DNA from: Streptomyces sp. MA5143a
Lineage (GTDB): Bacteria > Actinomycetota > Actinomycetes > Streptomycetales > Streptomycetaceae
Direction of reading: 5' to 3'
DNA: 64,000 nucleotides
Assembly: GCF_900290235.1 (NCBI RefSeq)
Contig: NZ_OLMK01000038.1
Coordinates: forward strand, 1-64,000
Shown: positions 42,628 to 50,567 of the stretch, piece after piece
How the letters are laid out: every line of letters starts with the position of its first letter
How positions within the stretch are numbered: position 1 is the first letter of the stretch
Notes under the pieces: model-generated
Told to the model about the DNA's origin: nothing
What the model saw: the letters and a program-made list of their open reading frames with translations, nothing else
Databases searched by the model: none
Made by a program: the position numbers and the translations under genes

Positions 42628-44256
42628 CTAGACCCACTTGGCCTGGAGCAGGTTGATCCCCGGATAGGGCTGCGCCCTTATCCCCGACAGCCGCTTCGGG
42701 TCCCACGCCGTCATCAGCTCGTTGTGCACCACCGGGTAGAGCACGGCCTGTTCGGCGACGACGTCGAGGTAGTCCTGGACCATCGCCTTCTTCCGGTCGG
42801 CGTCCGGCTCCTTCGTGGCCCGGTCCATGTCCGCGAAGAGTTTCCTGGCCACCGGGGCGTCGGCCCAGCGCGCGTACCGCATCCACAGGTTCTGCGGGCC
42901 GTAGTTGTACCGCATGATCAGGTCCGCGTCGAGGCCGAACTGGTTGGGGTTGGAGGCGGCGGCCACGACCTGGTAGTCCTGCTTCTGGTCCATCTTCGTG
43001 AACACCGCGGTCGTCTCCTGCGGCGAGAGCGTCGTCTCGACGCCGATCGCGTCCCAGGACGCCTTGAGGGTCGGCAGGCAGTCGACGACCCAGCTCACGT
43101 TCACCGCGAGGATGTCGACGCGCAGATCGCGCACGCCCGCCTCGGCCAGCAGCGCCTTCGCCTTCTCCGGGTCGTACCCGTACACCGTCTTCGCCGGCCG
43201 GTAGCTGGGGTTTCCCTCGTTGAGGAAGGAACTCGCCGGTTTTCCGTGCCCCTTGAGGGCGACCTCGATCATCTTGTCGCGGTCGACGGCGTGGTGCAGG
43301 GCCTGCCGGACGCGGACGTCGTCGAAGGGCTTGTGCCGGGTGTTGAACATCAGGAAGAGGTTGTTCATGCCGGAGCCGCCCTGGACGGTCATCCCGCCCT
43401 TCTCCAACTGCCCGATGTCGGCGTACGGGATGTTGTCGGCGATCTGCGCCCCCGCGCTCGCCCCGGAGATCTTCGCGACCCGGGGCGCCGCGTCCACGAT
43501 GGTCAGCCAGTTCATCTTCCGGAACGCGGCCGGACGGGGCCCGTTGTAGTCGGCGTACGCCTCGAACGTCGTGTTGGACTTCGGGTGGTGGGCCGTCTGC
43601 CGGTACGGACCCGACCCGATCGCCCTGCCCTTGATGGCCTCCTCCCAGGCGCCGGGCCGGGAGAAGACGTGCTTGGGCATGATCTTCGCCAGGGTCAGCC
43701 GTGCGACGCCGTCGGGGAAGGGGAACTTGAGGACCAGCTCGACGGTGCGCGCGTCGACCTTCCGGACCTCCTTCAGCCAGCTCGCGAAGAACCCCTTGGC
43801 GAGGGTCTGGGTGCCGGGGTCGAGGATCCGCTCGTAGACGAAGACCACGTCGTCGGCGGTGACCGGTTTCCCGTCGTGGAACGTGGCGCCGGGCCGCAGC
43901 TTGAACTTCCACGAGGTGCCGCCGAGGTCGCCGGGCACGGCCGTCGCGAGTGCCGCGTACGGCTCGCGGGACAGCGGGTCGGTGTCGAGGAGGCCCTCGT
44001 AGATGTGGTTGTTGGCGGCCATGCAGAACGCGGACGCGGTCTGGGTCGGGTCCCAGCTGCCGTCGTTGCCGTAGCCGATGACGGCGGTCAGGGTGCCGTT
44101 CCGTCCGCCGCCACCGCCGGTGTCGTTGGTGGACGCCGGCCCGGCCGAACAGGCGGCCAGGGCGGGCGACAGGGCAGCGGCGGCGCCCAGCGCGCCGGAG
44201 TGCCTGAGGAACGACCGTCGGGCCGGTGCCGGGGCGTCATGGGTCACATCGCGCAC
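42628..44256 (-). CDS. ABC transporter substrate-binding lipoprotein (family 5)
   Basis: 542 residues. The N-terminus has a twin-arginine-like motif (ARRSFLRHSGALGAAAALSPALAAC) and a lipobox LAAC, so a Tat-exported, lipid-anchored binding protein is likely. The mature part is an SBP family 5 domain (oligopeptide, nickel or related ligands): ALATAVPGDLGGTSWKFKLRPGATFHDGKPVTADDVVFVYERI is diagnostic. GTG 44256 is chosen for GGAGG just upstream. It is the first gene of the five-gene operon that ends with the DapA-family enzyme; the ligand is unknown. Confidence 0.93.
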   Translation of the reverse strand: MRDVTHDAPAPARRSFLRHSGALGAAAALSPALAACSAGPASTNDTGGGGGRNGTLTAVIGYGNDGSWDPTQTASAFCMAANNHIYEGLLDTDPLSREPYAALATAVPGDLGGTSWKFKLRPGATFHDGKPVTADDVVFVYERILDPGTQTLAKGFFASWLKEVRKVDARTVELVLKFPFPDGVARLTLAKIMPKHVFSRPGAWEEAIKGRAIGSGPYRQTAHHPKSNTTFEAYADYNGPRPAAFRKMNWLTIVDAAPRVAKISGASAGAQIADNIPYADIGQLEKGGMTVQGGSGMNNLFLMFNTRHKPFDDVRVRQALHHAVDRDKMIEVALKGHGKPASSFLNEGNPSYRPAKTVYGYDPEKAKALLAEAGVRDLRVDILAVNVSWVVDCLPTLKASWDAIGVETTLSPQETTAVFTKMDQKQDYQVVAAASNPNQFGLDADLIMRYNYGPQNLWMRYARWADAPVARKLFADMDRATKEPDADRKKAMVQDYLDVVAEQAVLYPVVHNELMTAWDPKRLSGIRAQPYPGINLLQAKWV

Positions 44257-44578
44257 GGTTCCTCCAAGGAGGCAGCGGGGGAGCGAAGCGGTGGGGGCTC
44301 GATGACGGAGGTACGACGTCCTACGTCCTACAGGGGGCAGCGTGACCTTAGGAGCGCCCGTGGGGGCGGTCAAGGGATCGCACACGAATGGCGTAGCCGC
44401 CAGAGGTACGACCAATGACGGGGCAACACCGGTAGGAAACAAGGAGGGTTGAGGTGCCGTTGGGGGAGAATTCGCCGGGGCGGCCACCCGGTGTTCACCT
44501 GGTGTTCCCCCGGTCCCTTCCCGTGGTTCCCGTCCGGAGGTGGGTCGTCGGATGCCCGGCGAGCGTACGATGCGGCGC
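44257..44578. other. 322-bp divergent control region, no gene
   Basis: Separates the transporter operon from the FadR-type regulator. It holds two GAGGTACGAC motifs, a tandem CGTCCTA-CGTCCTA (44316-44329) and, at 44566-44571, a TACGAT that fits a leaderless -10 element for the regulator gene. Confidence 0.5.
44308..44412. promoter_or_regulatory. two candidate FadR-type operator sites
   Basis: GAGGTACGAC occurs at 44308-44317 and again at 44403-44412. The second copy continues to GGTACGACC(A), a GGT-N3-ACC dyad of the kind bound by FadR-subfamily GntR regulators (TGGTnnnACCA). The adjacent regulator gene is of that subfamily. Confidence 0.55.
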
Positions 44579-45325
44579 ATGTCAGAGGAGAGCGGCGGCC
44601 GGCGCCGGCCCGAGCGGCGGGTGAGCGGCCAGGTCCAGCGGGCGGTGACGCAGCTGATCCTCGACCGCAAACTGCGGGCGGGGGCGCCGCTGCCCACGGA
44701 GACGGAGCTGATGGAGGACCTCGGGGTCAGCCGCAACTCCGTGCGCGAGGCCCTCAAGGCGCTCCAGGCCCTCGACATAGTCGACATCCGGCACGGCTAC
44801 GGCACCTATGTCGGCGAGGCGTCCCTGACGCCGCTCGTCGACGGCCTGACCTTCCGTGCGCTCGCCCGGCCCGACGGCGACACCGCCGCGCTCGCCGAGG
44901 TCCTCCAGATCCGCGAGGTGCTGGAGGAGGGGCTCGTCCGCCGGGTCGCGGGCACGCTCACCGAGGCGGAGCTGGACGCCCTCGCGGCCGTCGTCGACCG
45001 GATGGAGGCGGCCGGCCGGGCGGGCGAGCCCGTCGCCGAACTCGACCGCGACTTCCACGAGCTGCTCTACGCCTCCCTCGGCAACGCGCTCGTCCCCCAG
45101 CTGCTCGGCGCCTTCTGGACGGTCTTCCTGCGGGTGGCCGGGGCCCGCGGCTGGACCGACGACCCCACGCCGGAGCTGACCGTCCGCCGCCACCGCGACA
45201 TCGTCGCCGCCCTGCGCGCCCGCGACGTCGAGGGCGCCCAGCGGGCGATGTCGGAGCACTTCCGCGGCATCGAGGCCCGCGCGGCGACGGCTTCCCCCGA
45301 GCACACCGTGGGCCGGGACGCGTGA
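44579..45325 (+). CDS. GntR family regulator, FadR/FCD subfamily
   Basis: 248 residues: a winged helix (VSGQVQRAVTQLILDRKLRAGAPLPTETELMEDLGVSRNSVREALKALQALDIVDIRHGYGTYV) and an all-helical FCD effector domain with metal-ligand positions DRDFHELL, HRDIVAAL and MSEHF. It most likely represses the divergent transporter-DapA operon until a sugar acid, amino acid or peptide-derived effector binds. ATG 44579 is chosen for the TACGAT placed about 8 nt upstream (leaderless); in-frame ATGs at 44552 and 44570 are alternatives, 44552 having GGAGG 11 nt upstream. Confidence 0.9.
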   Translation: MSEESGGRRRPERRVSGQVQRAVTQLILDRKLRAGAPLPTETELMEDLGVSRNSVREALKALQALDIVDIRHGYGTYVGEASLTPLVDGLTFRALARPDGDTAALAEVLQIREVLEEGLVRRVAGTLTEAELDALAAVVDRMEAAGRAGEPVAELDRDFHELLYASLGNALVPQLLGAFWTVFLRVAGARGWTDDPTPELTVRRHRDIVAALRARDVEGAQRAMSEHFRGIEARAATASPEHTVGRDA

Positions 45326-45340
45326 CCCTAAGCTGACCGG

Positions 45341-45781
45341 ATGACCGACACCGACGAATCCTGGAGCCCGGACGCCCCCGGTGTGCTGCGGCTGCCGTCC
45401 GGGCGGCTGGTGCGCGGGCGGGGCCTGAGGCATCCGCTGCCCGACGGTCCCGCGCCGACGTACGCGGTGTATCTGCTCGACAAGGAGCCGCCCGAAGTGC
45501 CCTGGGAGGCCCGCTGGTTGCGGTGGCCCGACTTCCGGCTGCCCGCCGACCGGGCGGAGGCGGCAGAGGTGTTCCGGGACGTCCGGGAGCGGGCGGCCGG
45601 GGAACGCGTCGAGGTCGCCTGCGGCGGCGGCCGGGGCCGCACCGGCACCGCGCTCGCCTGCCTGGCGGTCCTGGACGGCGTACCGCCCGAGGAGGCCGTC
45701 GCCTATGTGCGCCGGCACTACGACCGGCACGCCGTGGAAACCCCGTGGCAGCGGCGCTACGTACGCCGCTTCACCACCTGA
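45341..45781 (+). CDS. small protein-tyrosine/dual-specificity phosphatase-like protein
   Basis: 146 residues. The signature loop is VEVACGGGRGRTGTALACLAVLDG, containing the Cys-X5-Arg active site of the PTP superfamily (usually HC; here AC, so the preceding His is replaced). An Asp in WLRWPDFRLP could be the general acid. The second half (GVPPEEAVAYVRRHYDRHAVETPWQRRYVRRF) matches the helical end of actinobacterial PTP-like proteins. It lies 15 bp after the FadR-type gene and may be cotranscribed. The substrate is unknown. Confidence 0.82.
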   Translation: MTDTDESWSPDAPGVLRLPSGRLVRGRGLRHPLPDGPAPTYAVYLLDKEPPEVPWEARWLRWPDFRLPADRAEAAEVFRDVRERAAGERVEVACGGGRGRTGTALACLAVLDGVPPEEAVAYVRRHYDRHAVETPWQRRYVRRFTT

Positions 45782-45807
45782 CGCCCGCGAGCCCAACGGC
45801 GGCGCGG

Positions 45808-45966
45808 TCAGGGACACCGGGCGCGGAAGCGGAGAGGGCCGCCGTCCTCGTGCACGGCCACGGCCACCTCCGTGGAACCCGCCGCCTCCAGCCGGGCGGG
45901 GAGCGCCGCCGGGGCGACGACGTTCATCGTGTCCCGGATGTGGAGCAGCCGGAACCGGAGGCTGGA
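45808..45966 (-). pseudogene. C-terminal remnant of a SAM methyltransferase
   Basis: About 52 residues in one frame (RSSLRFRLLHIRDTMNVVAPAALPARLEAAGSTEVAVAVHEDGGPLRFRARCP, split here for description) read like the last strands of a class I methyltransferase: a Leu-His-x-Arg-Asp-Thr segment, a 'LPARLEAAG' helix, and the 'FRFRARRP'-type end. No methyltransferase motif I is found upstream; the similarity stops at about 45966, next to an inverted-repeat element. A truncated gene is the best reading. Confidence 0.5.
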
Positions 45967-46000
45967 CCGGTCGGCGGCGGGTGGCTGCGCACACGGCGAA

Positions 46001-46132
46001 GCCCCCGCCGTCCCTGCCCGCCCCATCCGCAGGGTGCTGCCCATGAGCCCCCGCTACGGGGTTTGCCGCCGAGGCGACAACAGGGGTTCGGGTACAGCCC
46101 TCGGGGATGGGACGGGTAGGGACGGCGGGGGC
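46001..46132. repeat. 132-bp element with 28-bp imperfect terminal inverted repeats
   Basis: The left end (46001-46028, beginning GCCCCCGCCGTCCCT) is the reverse complement of the right end (46105-46132, ending AGGGACGGCGGGGGC) at 26 of 28 positions. The inner part holds smaller stems and no reading frame. It resembles a MITE or a repeated palindromic unit and sits at the truncated end of the methyltransferase remnant. No target-site duplication is obvious. Confidence 0.65.
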
Positions 46133-46173
46133 GGGAGAGGGTCCCGGGCCCCCAGGTCCCCGGACCCTCCCGG

Positions 46174-46833
46174 CTACGGGCCGCCGAACTCGGCCGGCCC
46201 GTAGAGCGCGCCGGGCGCCCCGGTCATCAGCGCCCAGTAGCGGTCGCCGTACGACCAGTGCCACCACTCGGTGGGGTAGTTGACCAGTCCGGCCGTGCTG
46301 AGCGCCGCCGAGAGGATACGGCGGTTACCCCGGGCCGCCTCGGAGATGTGCGGCGCGTCGGTGTAGCAGGCGTCGTCGCTCTCCTCGGGGCTGGCGTCGA
46401 CCGCCGTCCCCATGTCGAGCTCCTCGCCGGTGGCGGTGCACAGGGTCAGATCGACGGCCGCCCCCGCGACATGCGGCCCGATCTCCGGCGGGGAGAGGGA
46501 ACGGCTGGTCTGCTCGCGCAGATACTCCTCCGGCCAGTCCGGGTTGGCGAGCCGCAACTCGGCCGCGTACGCCTCGAAGTACTCGATCTGCAGGGCCAGT
46601 GGCCGGTACCCCTCCGTCACCAGCAGCCGCAGCCCGTCCGGCAGCAGCCGGGCGGCCCTGGCCAGCCGCCAGGCCACGCCCTCGCGCAGGTGCGCGAACG
46701 CGCCCGCCGCGTCGGCCTGGCGCGGGTCGACCACCACGAAGGGCAGTTCCCTCAGATCGACGAGGGGTTCACCGCAGTCCCGGACCGGGACGCGGGCGAC
46801 CTCGGGGTCGCTCATCAGGATGATCGAAGGCAT
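46174..46833 (-). CDS. D-alanyl-D-alanine dipeptidase (VanX-like, M15D)
   Basis: 219 residues. Zinc ligands of the M15D family are visible: His121 and Asp128 (GPHVAGAAVDLTL) and His192 with catalytic Glu189 (PTEWWHWSYGDRYWA); the conserved Arg is in TEGYRPLALQ. VanX-type enzymes cleave D-Ala-D-Ala; without vanH/vanA neighbours, a wall-recycling dipeptidase role is more likely than glycopeptide resistance. No signal peptide, so cytoplasmic. ATG 46833 has GGAAG 8 nt upstream; ATG 46815 is an alternative. Confidence 0.88.
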   Translation of the reverse strand: MPSIILMSDPEVARVPVRDCGEPLVDLRELPFVVVDPRQADAAGAFAHLREGVAWRLARAARLLPDGLRLLVTEGYRPLALQIEYFEAYAAELRLANPDWPEEYLREQTSRSLSPPEIGPHVAGAAVDLTLCTATGEELDMGTAVDASPEESDDACYTDAPHISEAARGNRRILSAALSTAGLVNYPTEWWHWSYGDRYWALMTGAPGALYGPAEFGGP

Positions 46834-46915
46834 GCGTCGTCTTCCACAGGGTCCACGAGTCCCGAGTGCTTCCTGGGCCTCGTACCGGAGGTGTGTCGCG
46901 GGGGATGAGGCTGCG

Positions 46916-46966
46916 CCCCGGGGAGGGACCTGATCCCCTGATGTCCCTCCCCGGGGGCTTCCCCCC
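46916..46966 (-). promoter_or_regulatory. mutually exclusive hairpins upstream of the dipeptidase gene
   Basis: CCCCGGGGAGGGAC (46916-46929) pairs perfectly with GTCCCTCCCCGGGG (46943-46956). The same segment can instead form GGGGG-CTT-CCCCC (46953-46965). Both cannot exist together, which is the architecture of a terminator/antiterminator or of a terminator with an alternative fold, about 80-130 nt upstream of the dipeptidase start. Confidence 0.4.
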
Positions 46967-47081
46967 TTGAGTGGTGGTCTGTGGCCTGGCGACGGTCGTA
47001 CGACCCGTCCGTTCTGCCGATCCGATCCCACTGTGTTCATGTTCCCGCCGGTCCGTCCCCTGTGCGTTCCGGTGGGCCGAC

Positions 47082-47106
47082 CGGCCGGGCGGTGGTCGCC
47101 CGGCCG
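47082..47106 (-). terminator. hairpin downstream of the AfsR-like gene
   Basis: CGGCCGGGCG, loop GTGGT, CGCCCGGCCG: a perfect 10-bp stem about 140 nt after the AfsR-like stop. Confidence 0.5.
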
Positions 47107-47244
47107 ATCCGTTGTTCCCCCGAGAACCACGAGAATGCCGGGCTCCGCTGGAAGTTCTCTGCAAGTCGGCCGCAAGCGAGTTCAAGCCGCGCCGAAGCAG
47201 CCGCCCGGCCCCGCGGCCACCGCCCTGACCGGCCCGGACGGGGG

Positions 47245-50200
47245 TTACGCCGACGCCCCCGGCCACGGTTCGTACCGCTCCCGGGCCTCGCACGCCTCGA
47301 AGACCGCCATGGCCTCCGCGCGCAGCGCGGCGGCGCCCTCCGGGTCACCGAGCGCGGCCCGCACCGCGGACAGGTTCCGCAGCGCGCGGGCACGGGGCAG
47401 GGGCAGGGCGAGGACCTCCCAGAGGGCCGCCGAGGCGGTCAGCAGACCGTCCGCGTCCGCCGTCCGGCCCTCGGCGAACGCGCACTCGCCGAGGGTGCGC
47501 AGCGTCAGCGCCTCACCGAACCGGTCCTCGTGGACCCGGCAGACCTCCAGGATCTCCCGCAGCTCCGCCTCCACCCCCTGTGTGCGCCCCAGCCGCAGCC
47601 GGGCCTTGGCGCGGGCCCGCAGGGCGTACGCCGCCATGTGCGGGTCACCGAGGGCGCGCAGGATCTCCAGCGCCTGCTCGGCCACCCGCGCCGCCTCCTC
47701 GTACGCGCCGAGCGAGCGGTGCACCAGGCTGAGGGTGCGCAGCGCCAGCGCCTCACCGCGCCGGCTGCCGAGCCGCCGGTAGGCCCGCAGCGACTCGTCG
47801 AGCAGCGGGAACGCCCCCTCCTGGTCGCCGAGTTCGAGCCGTACGGAACCGCCGTACCGGCAGGCGACCCCGACCCCGGTGTCGTCGCCGACCCGCCGGA
47901 AGCCGTCGGCCGCGTCGGTCAACGCGCGTTCCGCCTCGCGGAGTTCGCCGACCTCACGGCAGGCGCTGCCCAGCCCGGCGAGCGCGGCGGACCGGCCCCG
48001 GACATCGCCGAGTTCGGTGCAGATCCGCTCGGCGGTGCGGAAGTACTCCTGGGCCTCCGCGATGCGGTCCTGCTCGTACCGCAGCTGCCCGAGACCGATG
48101 ATCAGCAGGGCCTCGCCCGAACGGTCCTCGGCGCGGCGGGCCGCCGCGAGCGCCGCGTCGTGGCTGCGCCACCACGCGTCGAAGCGGTTCTTGATGGCGA
48201 ACGAGGAGGAGCACAGGGCCGCCGCCGCCTCACAGGCGAGGGTGTGCAGACCCATCGCCGCCGCCCGCTCCACCGCGGAGGTCAGGGCGTCCGCCTCCGC
48301 GTCGAACCAGGAGAAGGGGTCCTCCAGGGCGAGCCGGGTGGTGCGGGCGCCCACGGGGGGAGGGGTCTCGGCCTGCCCGCCGTCACCGGCTCGCGGGCAC
48401 CCCCGTGACGGGGCCGCGCTCGGGACGGTCCCGCGCCCCTTGAGGGCGAAGCCCTGTCGGAGGACCACCGCGCCCGAGGGCGCCGCCTTCGTCACCCGGT
48501 CCATCAGCCACAGCCCCGCGGACAGCGCCCGGCCCACCGCCGCCGTACGGTCACCGGGCGGGTCCTCCGCCTCGGCGCGTTCGGCGGCGTAGACACGGAC
48601 CAGGTCGTGGAGGCGGTAGCGGGGCTGCCCGACATGGTCGGTGCCGGGGCAGTCGATCAACTGGGCGTCGAGGAGCCGCTCCAGGATCTCCTCCGCCTCG
48701 TCCTCCGGGGTGTCGGCGAGCGCGGCCACCGCCCACACGGCCACATCGGCCGAGCCCAGCGTGGCGATGCGCCGCAGCACCCGGCGCGCGCACCCGTCCA
48801 GCGCCTCGTAGCTGAGGCCGAGGCTGGCCCGTACCGCCAGGTCCCCGACCGCGAGCTCGTCGAGCCTGCGGTGCTCGTCGGCGAGGCGCTCGGCGAGCAC
48901 CCGCGGCGTCCAGTGCCGCCGCGTCGCCAGCCGGGCTCCCGCGATCCGCAGCGCCAGCGGCAGCCCGCCGCACAGCTCGACGATGCGCCGGGCGGCGGCC
49001 TCCTCGCGGGGATCGCCGGGCGTGCGCTCCGGGCCGGTCACCCGGGTCAGCAGCTCCAGGCCGCGCACGTCGTCCAGGACGCCGAGGTCGGTGCGCCGCG
49101 CCCCGATGAGGCCGCCGAGTCGGGCCCGCGAGGTGACCAGCACCCCGCAGGTCGCGCTGCCCGGCAGCAGCGGCCGGACCTGCGCCTCGCCGCCCGCGTC
49201 GTCCAGCACCAGCAGGATCCGCCGCCCCGCGACCAGGGAGCGGAACAGATCACCGCGCTCCGCGGTGTCCTCCGGCGGATCGGCGCCGAGGGCCCGCAGC
49301 AGCCGGCCCAGCACCTCGGCGGGCGGCACGGGCTCGCTGAAACCGTGGAGTTCGGCGTAGAGCTGCCCGTCGGGGTACGCGCCCGCCACCCGGTGCGCGG
49401 CCTGCACGGCGAGCGCCGACTTCCCGACCCCGGCGGCCCCCGACACCACCACGACGGGCATCGCCTCCCGCTCCCCGGACAACCCCGCGACGACCGAGGC
49501 CAGTTCCTCCTCCCGCCCGGTGAAGTCCCCGATGGCGGGCGGCAGGAGGGACACCGTCCGGGGCACGGCGGCGCCCCGCGAGGCGGCGGCGGTGGCGCCG
49601 GGCGCCAGCAGCTCCGGATCGGCCCGCAGGATCGCCTCGTACAGCCCGGTCAGTTCCGGGCCGGGGTCCAGGCCCAGCTCCTCGGCGAGCACCGCCCGCC
49701 CCTCCGCGTGGACGGCGAGCGCGTCCGCCTGCCGGCCCAGCCGGTACAGCCCCAGCATCAGCTGTCCCCGCAACCGCTCCCACGTCGGATGCGCCCCCAC
49801 CAGCGCGGTCAGCTCGGTGACCAGCTCCGCCTCGTGCCCCCCGGCCTCCAGCTCCGCGGCGATACGTTCTTCCAGCGCCGCCTGCCGGGCCTCCTCCAAC
49901 CGCCCGGCCTCACCCCGCAGCGCGTCCCCGACCCCGCCGAGCGCCGGACCGCGCCACAGCGCCGCCGCCGCCCGCAGCAGCAGCGCCGCCCCCTCGTGGT
50001 CACCGGCGGCGGCGGCCTGGCGGCCCTCCGCCGTCAGCGCCTCGAACTCCGCCAGGTCGACCCGCCCGACCCCGAGCCGCATCAGATACCCGGGCGGCCG
50101 CGTCTCGATGGCGTCCGCCGCGTCCCCGGGCAGCGCCCGCCGCAGCGCCGACACATACGTCTGCACCAGCGCCCGCGCGGTGTCCGGGGGATCCTCGCCC

Positions 50201-50355
50201 CACACCGCGTCCACCAGCACGTCCGCGGGCACCACCTGCCCGGCCCGCAGCAGCAGCACGGCCAGCAGGGCGCGCGGCTTGGGGCCGCCCAGCCGCAGAG
50301 GTCTCCCCGCATGCCACGCCTCGACCGGGCCGAGCAGTCGGAATTCCAGCTCCAC
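47245..50355 (-). CDS. AfsR/SARP family regulator (BTAD-NTPase-TPR)
   Basis: 1036 residues. An N-terminal OmpR-like winged helix (MELEFRLLGPVEAWHAGRPLRLGGPKPRALLAVLLLRAGQVVPADVLVDAVWGEDPP) and bacterial transcriptional activation domain (to about 255) are followed by an NB-ARC-like NTPase with Walker A VVVSGAAGVGKSALAVQAAH, Walker B RRILLVLDDAGG and GGLPLALRIAG, and C-terminal TPR-like repeats. This is the AfsR architecture: an ATP-using activator of secondary metabolism or development. Residues about 625-665 are encoded by a repeat-like sequence and form a low-complexity insertion between the NTPase and TPR parts. Target genes unknown; no biosynthetic cluster is adjacent. Confidence 0.9.
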   Translation of the reverse strand: MELEFRLLGPVEAWHAGRPLRLGGPKPRALLAVLLLRAGQVVPADVLVDAVWGEDPPDTARALVQTYVSALRRALPGDAADAIETRPPGYLMRLGVGRVDLAEFEALTAEGRQAAAAGDHEGAALLLRAAAALWRGPALGGVGDALRGEAGRLEEARQAALEERIAAELEAGGHEAELVTELTALVGAHPTWERLRGQLMLGLYRLGRQADALAVHAEGRAVLAEELGLDPGPELTGLYEAILRADPELLAPGATAAASRGAAVPRTVSLLPPAIGDFTGREEELASVVAGLSGEREAMPVVVVSGAAGVGKSALAVQAAHRVAGAYPDGQLYAELHGFSEPVPPAEVLGRLLRALGADPPEDTAERGDLFRSLVAGRRILLVLDDAGGEAQVRPLLPGSATCGVLVTSRARLGGLIGARRTDLGVLDDVRGLELLTRVTGPERTPGDPREEAAARRIVELCGGLPLALRIAGARLATRRHWTPRVLAERLADEHRRLDELAVGDLAVRASLGLSYEALDGCARRVLRRIATLGSADVAVWAVAALADTPEDEAEEILERLLDAQLIDCPGTDHVGQPRYRLHDLVRVYAAERAEAEDPPGDRTAAVGRALSAGLWLMDRVTKAAPSGAVVLRQGFALKGRGTVPSAAPSRGCPRAGDGGQAETPPPVGARTTRLALEDPFSWFDAEADALTSAVERAAAMGLHTLACEAAAALCSSSFAIKNRFDAWWRSHDAALAAARRAEDRSGEALLIIGLGQLRYEQDRIAEAQEYFRTAERICTELGDVRGRSAALAGLGSACREVGELREAERALTDAADGFRRVGDDTGVGVACRYGGSVRLELGDQEGAFPLLDESLRAYRRLGSRRGEALALRTLSLVHRSLGAYEEAARVAEQALEILRALGDPHMAAYALRARAKARLRLGRTQGVEAELREILEVCRVHEDRFGEALTLRTLGECAFAEGRTADADGLLTASAALWEVLALPLPRARALRNLSAVRAALGDPEGAAALRAEAMAVFEACEARERYEPWPGASA
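48352..48480 (-). repeat. repeat-like insertion inside the AfsR-like gene
   Basis: The stretch encodes RQGFALKGRGTVPSAAPSRG...GDGGQAETPPPVGARTTRL, lacks any helical repeat pattern, and resembles a sequence often seen in Streptomyces intergenic repeats (recalled). It contains CCCGCGCCCCTT, part of the dispersed-repeat vocabulary of this window. The reading frame stays open through it. Confidence 0.45.
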
Positions 50356-50567
50356 GGGTCCCCATCTTCCGTGCCGTCGGACCGCCGGGACAGCGGCTGC
50401 TCACGCAGTGTTCGACGCTCATGCACGCCGAGTGGTTTCCCAGGACGCATGATGCGCCAGAGAGTTGTCGTAAAACGGGGTAACCACAGGGAATCTTAGG
50501 TGGACGACACGGAGATTCGACATGCCCTCGTGGGCGAGCTGTGCGAGTGATGTGGCGGAGGCGAGGA

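Larger units (their letters stand above)
46834..47244. other. 411-bp gap with strong hairpins, no gene assigned
   Basis: Lies between the AfsR-like gene and the dipeptidase gene, both on the minus strand. It contains two hairpin regions described separately and no convincing coding sequence, although several frames stay open because of the base composition. Confidence 0.5.

Noticed and set aside
46174..46833. Vancomycin resistance locus
   Set aside because: Only the VanX-like dipeptidase is present; no vanH, vanA, vanR or vanS neighbour.
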